The notes under the pieces: model-generated
The model's database searches: none
The model's input: only the letters and a program-made list of their open reading frames with translations
What the model was told of the DNA's origin: nothing
Source of the DNA: Begonia masoniana
Lineage: Eukaryota; Streptophyta; Magnoliopsida; Cucurbitales; Begoniaceae
DNA length: 64,000 nucleotides
Direction of reading: 5' to 3'
Assembly (NCBI GenBank): GCA_022432975.1
Contig: CM039512.1
Span: forward strand, 1,169,519-1,233,518
In this document: positions 56,461 through 64,000 of the stretch, piece after piece
How the letters are laid out: each line of letters opens with the position of its first letter
Numbering within the stretch: position 1 is the first letter of the stretch
Program-made: the position numbers and the translations under genes

Positions 56461-56780
56461 GCTAACTTTGGAAGACGGCATTTATGAACCATCTGTAGCC
56501 TGGTTCTGTGGTTCAGAATGCTTAACCTGCACAATTGAAGAAGATGATCTTCGGTTTATTAACCTCAAAAGAGGGTTTTGCTGAGCCTGAGCCGGGGCGT
56601 CTCTCGTCGGGATACTTCACACTAACTTTGGAAGACTGCATTTATGAACCATCCGTAGCCTGGTTCTGTGGTTCAGAATGCTTAACCTGCACAATTGAAG
56701 AAGATGATTTTCGGTTAATTAACCTCAAAAGAGGGTTTTGCTGAGCCTGGGCTGGGGCGGCGTCTCTCGTCGGGATAATT
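56461..56780. repeat. Tandem duplication, about 160-bp unit
   Basis: GCTAACTTTGGAAGACGGCA at 56461 recurs as ACTAACTTTGGAAGACTGCA at 56621, and the copies stay collinear to about 56780 with few changes and one 3-base insertion. No coding content recognised. Confidence 0.75.
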
Positions 56781-57028
56781 ACACAATACCTGCCGTTATT
56801 GGAATATTCCGTTACTACGGGTAGAAGACCGGCCATGTTCATGTATACTATTATTTTGATTTAATTAGAGATTTCGAACTTACATCAAGGGACACTTTGA
56901 CGTCACACAAATTTATAATAAGATAACGTATACAAAAAATAAATAATTAAAATTGACAATAATTTATGTTTTTATGTTCAAATTTAATAATAATTAATAA
57001 AAAAAGTAATTAAATAATCAACTCCATT

Positions 57029-57675
57029 TGCCCGCGACACTGCTTCATACGACTGGACTCCTAACCGGAGGTGGTTTACACACAGTGACAATGTGGAGAA
57101 GACAATATTGCATCAGGATTCATTTGAGGTGGAGATCGTCGTAATTCAGGATTTTAAATTCGTATTTATTAGATTGAACTAACGAACAAGCGCTATGGAT
57201 TTCTTTCATAAAATTCATGTCAAGGTAAAGATTGTTAGATTTCAGTGCGATTCGAATTTTATATCTAAGAGACTAGTTTGGCTCACATTGAATATCTAAT
57301 TAAAGTTTTGATTTCTTTATACATTCATGTAAGTTAAAGTGGTAAAATTTGTGCCCGCGACACTGCTTCATACGACTGGACTCCTAACCGGAGGTGGTTT
57401 ACACACAGTGACAATGTGGAGAAGACAATATTGCATCAGGATTCATTTTGAGGTGGAGATCGTCGTAATTCAGGATTTTAAATTCGTATTTATTAGATTG
57501 AACTAACGAACAAGCGCTATGGATTTCTTTCATAAAATTCATGTCAAGGTAAAGATTGTTAGATTTCAGTGCGATTCGAATTTTATATCTAAGAGACTAG
57601 TTTGGCTCACATTGAATATCTAATTAAAGTTTTGATTTCTTTATACATTCATGTAAGTTAAAGTGGTAAAATTTG
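57029..57675. repeat. Near-perfect tandem duplication, 323-bp unit
   Basis: 57029-57351 is repeated at 57352-57675. In my reading the only difference is one extra T in the second copy (CATTTGAGG versus CATTTTGAGG). Each unit contains the PPT-like end and first ~120 bp of a family C LTR. Confidence 0.85.
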
Positions 57676-57790
57676 TGATTGTATTTCGATCTTTATAGTA
57701 AATTTATTTTTCAACCAGTAATTTTTTTTTAAATGTTTTTTCACGTAAATATGTTATTTCACGTCGTATTTTCTTTTTTTTGAATATAGT
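57557..57790 (+). mobile_element. Copia-like LTR family C; first part duplicated at 57233
   Basis: TGTTAGATTTCAGTGCGATT at 57557 begins a full-length LTR reaching about 57790. The same start at 57233 is cut off at 57351 by the tandem duplication. The purine-rich CAAGGTAAAGAT before each start is a plausible polypurine tract. Confidence 0.6.
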
Positions 57791-57994
57791 TGGATTTCCA
57801 AGAATATGAACCCCTCTCTCTCTCTGTACTATTGTTTCTCCATTGCAAGTTTCATCCTCGTTCCATTCTTAATTCACTCAGATTCTTTTCTCCTATTTTG
57901 TAACCAATCTTCTTTTTGCTTGTCATCTTCGATGGAATGTATGACGGGATTCTACCCACTGAGCTTAGCTTAGAAGATTATAAGTGTATTATCC

Positions 57995-58516
57995 TCCAAA
58001 GCTCTTAATACGACATTATCTGTTTTGGGCCGTAGCCCACACGAATTTTTTCTTAGCGTTGGTCCAAAACGCGTTGTACTATGTAGGAAGGAGAACTCTA
58101 CTTATAAATCATACATTCTCCACTCTCCCATGCAATAAAGGATTATGCACTCCTATTGATATCGACTTGACTTTCACATTGGGCCGTCATAGCCTTTACA
58201 TAGTGGGCTGTCATAATTTCTCCTCCTTCGGGGTCCGACGTTCTCGTCGGCCACACCTCCAGTTGGGTTGTGGCTTTGATACCATTTGTAGCGTTCATCA
58301 GTACTCCCAGTACAATATTATCTGCTTTGAGTCGGAGCATGTATAGATTTATTCTTGAAATTAGCACAAAACGTGTTGTGCTAGGTAGGAAGTGGAACTC
58401 TACTTATAAATCATGCATTCTCCTCTCCTCCAAGCAATATGAGATTATACACCCCCACTAATATGGCTGAACCCCTACACTGGGTTGTCCTAGCCTTCAC
58501 ATGGCGAGCTGTCACA
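57995..58516 (-). mobile_element. TRIM-like element of family B with two LTRs and primer-binding site
   Basis: LTRs at about 57995-58215 and 58287-58516 share TATCTG(T/C)TTTG, GTACAA/CGACATTATCTG, CTCTACTTATAAATCAT and a terminal GCTGTCA(C/T)A. The ~70-bp interior ends, on the plus strand, in GGCTTTGATACCATT, the reverse of a primer-binding site (TGGTATCAAAGCC). This sets the element on the minus strand. No coding capacity. The left LTR border is approximate. Copies of this LTR alone lie at 32661, 46015, 46765, 52690 and 59842. Confidence 0.65.
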
Positions 58517-59841
58517 ATAAGTGAGGCCAACCTCAATTTTATTTGAAGTGTTTTTTTATATATTCTGCACATCAACATGAACGATGACATTGTATGCTCA
58601 TGTTGGAAAATGATTTCTGCTTCATACTATTAGAAATAATATTCGGATAAGCTTGGTTCTACTAGCATTGTTGAGTAACGTTTTGATATTATGAAACTTC
58701 GTTATGCTGATTGAATGGCTAATATGATAAAGACACCACTATTTAGGTTTTACCAAGGAAGCAGGCTTTATCTAAGTTGTACTACTGAAATGTTTCATTT
58801 ATGAATACTAACTTATCTCTTGGTGTAGATTTGGTCTAGGAAGCAGGCTTCCTTCCCCAATGCTTTCCGGTATGGAGAACACATGTTACGTCCTGTAAAG
58901 GTTATCAATGGAAGCCATATATGCCTTTACTTGGGATGACTGAGAGCCAATATGTGCAAACTTCATCAATAAAAGAATAACATATAGATACAGCAACACT
59001 CAGTTTTTGGATTAGGACATCAGAGAATGAAAATGGTTCTGATAAGGTTGGATTTTCCTGTCACCATACAAAAATCCATGGAAATGCAGTTTTTGTTGGA
59101 CTTCCCGCAGGAAACTGAACGTAAGACCAGCTGTCTTTTTCTTCGTAAGTGCAGTCATGGAGAGGAGGAAATTAAGAAACTTATTTAATGCACAAGGATG
59201 GCTACAAGTCTACTGAACTTGTTACAGTTTCAACGTTTAGAAATATTTCCATACAAATCTCCAATTCAACGATCAATGTCTTTATTTTGTCTTAGAAAAG
59301 CTTCTACAACATGCGTTTATGTTTCATGTGTTTTTTGTTTGCTATATTGTGGAATTGAGTTTATGTTGGAGCATGAAATGGCGAGCTACCATCATGGTGG
59401 ATTCGCTTATATTTGTCTACTTCGTGACTCTACGAATTATTCTCATTTTCCCACAGAGACGATATTATCTCGACGAATTATTATCATTTATTGTACTGAA
59501 AAGAAATTTGACCATTTTGCTTTGACCTTTTGGATTAGATGATGGAAAGGAAAGCCAGTTGCATTAGGTGAGTTTCCATAGTCAACCCACAACTACTAAA
59601 GTCATACCAAGTGCCCTTGATTATTGCAAAGACAAAATTAGCCCACCTAATAATCTAGAGATACATATGCAAACCAGAGGTGTGGGGGATAATTCCCTAT
59701 GGCTTTGCGGCCAACTGTAGTGCACCGTCCAAACAAATCTCACCACAAGAGGCGCACTACCCATTTAAAGTTCCCATTTTCAATTATTTGCCTCAATTTC
59801 TGCAGAAGTTTAAGACTAAAGAGCCAGTGTCACGTTACTCG
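58517..59841. other. Intergenic, no gene seen
   Basis: 1.3 kb with scattered short ORFs (for example 59198-59542) that have no recognisable domain. Confidence 0.45.
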
Positions 59842-60020
59842 GTACTTTTAATATAATATTGCCTGTTTTTAGTTGAAATTCATATAAATTTGTTTTTAGA
59901 GTTAGTCCAAAATGCGTTGTACTAATTAGGAAAATGAAATTTACTTATAAACCAAGTATTTTACATTGTCCTAAACGATGTGAGATTGTACAACCTACTA
60001 GTATGAACTATACCGTCACA
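59842..60020 (+). mobile_element. TRIM-like LTR family B, solo LTR
   Basis: GTACTTTTAATATAATATTG to TATACCGTCACA with the shared GTTAGTCCAAAATGCGTTGT and TTTACTTATAAACCA blocks. Confidence 0.55.
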
Positions 60021-60941
60021 CTGAATCCTCGTTGACTTCATGTGCCAGAATGTCAAAGCCAACTCTTCTTCTATATTTGTTTCTTTGAATTTTCTTAATA
60101 AACTACTTCTGTACCTGGTTTTGCCCACTGATTGTAAACTCCCCCTAGCTTGGTTTTAATTTTTGGATATGAGCTAATCTCCATGTGACCTTTGATTAGA
60201 AGTTAGTATACAAGTTTTGACAGCAGTTGGCACCTTCTTTAAAGCAACTGTAGCAATATCTGTCACGTCCCAGATATGAGTCTAACAAAACATTGGCTCG
60301 GGCGACCAGTTCCTCAGAGAGAATCCGATCACCCAGCCCAAATTTTGGTTCGCAACGGAAGACTTGAATATTTAAACAAAAATCAGATCTACACAATGAC
60401 TACAGATATAATAGTACGATAAATGAAATAGCAGTTCAATAAGATTTACAAGTCCATATCCAAAACCAATAAATTATTACAAGTCCAACAAAAGTTAAGT
60501 CATTACCAAAAATTCAACTAAACATTCAAATATATAAAAAAAAAAAGTAAAGATAATAGCTTCCAAGTTTCAGATACTCACTACTTTTGTTATTTCTTAG
60601 AAATGGGATGGAGTCGTTGGGGTGAATGACTAACTTAGTATGAATGCTATATTAAATGCATGTAAAACTTCTTTTATCTTTTCTTTCAAAATATGATGAG
60701 ATAACAAAAATAATTTTCAAAATATCGTTATGTTGAAAACTCATTTTCAGTATTTAAAGAAAACATGCTTCACAGACCAACGATGAGACATTAGGTAAAA
60801 CATTTGTCGCGTACATACATTACTATACGAAAATAGGTCATCATCGTACATTTCACTTGAAAATAATCTCAGTGAAAAAATAGGGTAACTCAAGGACCCC
60901 TCCGACATATAAACACAAAAAGGCAGCGATCGAAGTCCAAC
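60021..60941. other. Repeat-like intergenic sequence
   Basis: Contains TGTCACGTCCCAGATATGAG at about 60260 and AT-rich sequence. It probably belongs to an unidentified repeat; no gene seen. Confidence 0.35.
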
Positions 60942-63650
60942 AACATCTCATGAGCCAGAAGGAAAAGTCAAGCAACGTGCAATCCGAAGATCAAGTTCCA
61001 TCACCCGGTTTATCGGTGAACAATGATCATCTACGAAGCAACTCGTATGAACGATAATAGAAAATAATAATACTCTAATCAGGTTTAGGGATTTGAAACT
61101 CAAAGAGCGCGTCATCACCGTCCCATTACCCATTTCGTGATGTGCATATAAGACAATCTTCACGCAGTAGAATGTGTACTAGGATGCCCTCCTAATACTT
61201 TGACACTGAGACCGTCCAAAGTATTACTATGATCCATCCTCTATCACAACAATAATAAAATCATGCATCAATGGTAAACGTGTAAATCATATATATATAT
61301 ATACACGTAAAAGACTGACGTGCTGGCAACCAAACCCCGTTAAGTTTTCATGGATGATAGCTCACTAAAATAGGGTTTTTTTAAAAACCATGCAATGCAG
61401 TACAAATAATATAAAACTCATACATTTACGTCGAGCGCTCCTTCTTTCAACTAGAAGCGCAACCTCAGCAACTACCTCGAAGTTGTTTGAGCCAAATATA
61501 AAACCAAAGTTAAGATTATTCAACTTAACACTAAAGAGAGACACTAAGATTTATCATAAACTGGGACTAGGAACTCAATCCTTTAACACTAAAAATGGTG
61601 GCGAACTTCATTGAGGTGCGCACAAAACTTTCTTTAAAAATAAACTGTGCAGTCAACACTTTATGAGGGACCGGTCGACACTTAGAACAATCGGATTGGT
61701 CGCAGTCGACACTTGAAGCTCTTGGATTTAATCATCAATTGGTCTAGCGGTTGACATTTTATCCACAAGTGTTGACACTCCCCAGAAGTGTCGACACCCC
61801 AAACTCTCAGGTTTCAATCCGTTTAGTCTAGCGGTCGACACTTCTCTTGAAGTGTCGACACTTACATCTCGATGTTCCCAGTCGTAGGCTTGAAGTGTCG
61901 CCTACCGTCCACAGTGGTCGACACTTGGGCAATTTCCAGTGACAAGAAGGTCGTGAAAATCGCTTTCCTGCGCCGATTTCTTGCCTCCAACCGATGACAA
62001 TACGTGCACAATTCGTCTACCTACTATATCTATAAGATCGAATGGAAATTGATGTTTCATGTTCGAATTCATCATCAACCTAAAACTCTAAGCTCAATCA
62101 CAAAATGGAGGTCGAAACTTACCCTCGTTCAAAATCTTTCAAAAAGGCGGCGACAAAATCATCACAATCATGAGCCAGAAGGAAAAGTCAAGCAACGTGC
62201 AATCCGAAGATCAAGTTCCATCACCCGGTTTATCGGTGAACAATGATCATCTACGAAGCAACTCGTATGAAACGATAATAGAAAAATAATAATACCCTAA
62301 TCAAGTTTAGGGATTTGAAACACAAAGAGCGCATCATCACCGCCCTATTACCTATTTTGAGATGTTCATATAAGACAATCTTCATACAGCAGAAGATGTA
62401 CTACGATGTTCTCCTAATACTTTGACACTGAGATCGTCTAAAGTATCGCGATGGTCCATCCTCTATCACAACAATAATAAAATCATTCAATAATGGTAAA
62501 CGTGTAAATCATACATATATATACACGTAAAAAACTGACGTATTGGTAACCAGACCCTCTCAGGTTTTCATGGGTAATAGCTCACTAAAATAGGATTTTC
62601 TTAAAAACCATACAATGCAGCGCAAATAATATAAAATTCTTACCTTTACATCGAACGCCTCCTTCTTCCAACTAGAGGCGCAACCTCAACAACTACCTCG
62701 AAGTCGTCTGAACCTAATATAAAACTAAGTTAAGATTATTCAACTTAAAACTAAAGAGAGACACTAAGATTGGTCCTAAACGGGGACTAGGAATTCAATC
62801 CTTAACACTATAAATGGTCGCGAACTTCATCGAGGCGCATACAAAACTTTCTTTAAAATAAACTATGCAGTCAACCTTTATGATAGATCGGTCGACCTTA
62901 AAACATTGGATTTGTTTCTCGTCGACATCTCTCCTTTAAGCGGTCGACTGAAGCTCTTGGGTTTAATCATCATTGGTCAAACGGTCGCCACTTTATCCAC
63001 AATGTTATCACTTCCCCTGAGTGTCGTTTAGAATTTGGTGTGACCAAATTCTAGTTGGGCCGATTCGGACCCCGTATATCAATATTAGGTTATTTTTTTT
63101 TTTTTAAACGTTTTCTACCTATATCTGATGCTTGAGTCGCAAACTTATTGTACCGAATTGATCTTGTTTGATTCTCTCCTCTGCCCGGGTTTTTTCTCTT
63201 TCTAGGTTTTTCCACGTAAAATTTGGTGTCTATTATTTTTCTTGTTTTTTCTTTTTCGTTTCTTGATCGTTCGTACCAGTAGATTATACGCTATCCTAAA
63301 CTCTCAGGTTTCAATCCGTTTAGTCTAGCGGTCGACACTTCTCTTGAAGTGTCGACACTTACAGCTCTATGTTCCCAGCGTAGGGCTTGAAGTGTCGACC
63401 TACCGTCCACAGTGGTCGACACTTGGGCAATTTCCAGTGACAAGAAGTCGTGAAAATCGCTTTCCTTCGCCGATTTTGCCTCCAAACGATGACAATACCT
63501 GCACACATTCTTAATACACTAATATAGCTAGAAAGATCGAATGAAATTGAGTTTCATTGTTCGAATTCATCATCAACCTAAAACTCTAAGCTTCAATCAC
63601 AAAAATGGAGGTCGAAAACTTACCCTCGTTCAAAATCTTTTCATAAAAGG
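60942..63650. repeat. Direct duplication of a ~1.22-kb unit with GTCGACACTT motifs
   Basis: The first unit begins near 60942 (CATGAGCCAGAAGGAAAAGT) and the second near 62166; they remain collinear through AAGTTCCATCACCCGG, CTAGAAGCGCAACCTCA and the GTCGACACTT-rich part. The second unit is interrupted at about 63028-63290 by an LTR and resumes at CTAAACTCTCAGGTTTCAAT (first unit 61803). Both units contain many copies of AAGTGTCGAC/GTCGACACTT in both orientations. No protein or RNA gene recognised. Confidence 0.75.
63028..63290 (+). mobile_element. Copia-like LTR family C inserted in the duplicated unit
   Basis: TTTAGAATTTGGTGTGACCA to the segment ending near 63290 replaces a few bases of the unit compared with its first copy (61793-61803). 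It shares TTTGGTGTGAC, CACGTAAAATTTGGTGTC and TTCTTTTTCGTTTCTTGATC-type ends with family C. The empty first copy shows it is a later insertion. Confidence 0.6.
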
Positions 63651-64000
63651 TGGTGCACGAAACCTCACGAACAATCTCTTAGCCATTGAACACGACGAAC
63701 TGCACAAAGCAAAATTGACCTTCTCTCCCTCTCTTTGGCGGCTACAAACAAAATGAGAATAGGGTTTCTCTAATTCTATTTGTCTCTCACAATTTAAAGA
63801 ATTTGAAAATATCGCCTAAATTTAATATTATACGGAAAAAAATTCAAAAAAATATTAATTTTTACAATATCATTGTACGCAGTTCTCTTCATTTGAATCC
63901 ATTCTACCTCCCCTTGAAGTCAGGTCAAATATCAATTTCTCTTACATTATGACCCCGACTGTCATCAATACATCTTTATTTCATTTGATTGACCAGGATT
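63651..64000. other. Window end, no gene seen
   Basis: AT-rich with no supportable ORF. Confidence 0.45.

Noticed and set aside
56642..56842. 66-codon minus-strand ORF across the 160-bp tandem repeat
   Set aside because: No homology recognised, and it depends on the repeat structure.

Overview
The window is nuclear DNA of a flowering plant, almost certainly a eudicot. It carries spliced genes for proteins typical of plants: a cytosolic HSP70, a QALGGH-type zinc finger with an EAR motif, an MYB48/59-type R2R3 MYB, an EXO70, a KCS12-like 3-ketoacyl-CoA synthase, a DUF1635 protein and plant-type histones. It also has nuclear tRNA genes and small plant LTR elements. The overall look is compatible with Cucurbitales, but that placement is only an impression. 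There are no bacterial operons, CRISPR arrays or phage genes.

Layout. 1-16.9 kb is gene-dense housekeeping DNA: HSP70 (-, cut by the window edge), a glyoxalase/VOC protein (-), a Sec14-like protein (+) whose first intron holds a compound miniature LTR element, tRNA-His (-), the mitochondrial ATP synthase 6-kDa subunit (-), histone H4 (+), two H2B genes (-), ribosomal protein S15a/uS8 (+) and a small unknown gene (+). 17-28 kb is mostly repeats: a duplicated AT-rich block, exactly 200 copies of CAAAT, a Copia-like LTR, one zinc-finger gene (-), 1.5 kb of pure AG, and a 3.2-kb non-autonomous LTR element. 28.5-41.8 kb is again genic: MYB, 3-hydroxyacyl-CoA dehydratase, DUF1635 protein, UTR2-like nucleotide-sugar transporter, RAD51D (-) and tRNA-Arg. 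42.9-49.8 kb holds 1.3 kb of pure A, 1.0 kb of AG and 1.3 kb of the hexamer CATCGT. The hexamer lies between a TATA box and the start codon of an EXO70 gene. 49.8-56 kb has EXO70, another miniature LTR element and KCS12. 56-64 kb is gene-free, built from tandem duplications and LTR fragments.

The genes do not form one pathway. They are ordinary neighbours on a plant chromosome, some sharing short divergent promoters (ATP6/H4, H2B/RPS15a, glyoxalase/Sec14). Two independently act in very-long-chain fatty-acid elongation (HACD and KCS), 23 kb apart.

The most notable features are five kilobase-scale, almost uninterrupted simple repeats (6.1 kb in total). Alongside them, six otherwise intact genes each carry one single-base indel, and the repeat copy beside the CAAAT array differs from its partner mainly by indels. 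Together these point to residual long-read consensus errors, so the exact repeat lengths should not be trusted without raw reads. If the hexamer and AG arrays are real they would be striking expansions. The best-supported biological curiosity is a head-to-head pair of miniature LTR elements that share one outer 5-bp target-site duplication (CTTAA). I did not find an obviously new multi-gene system.
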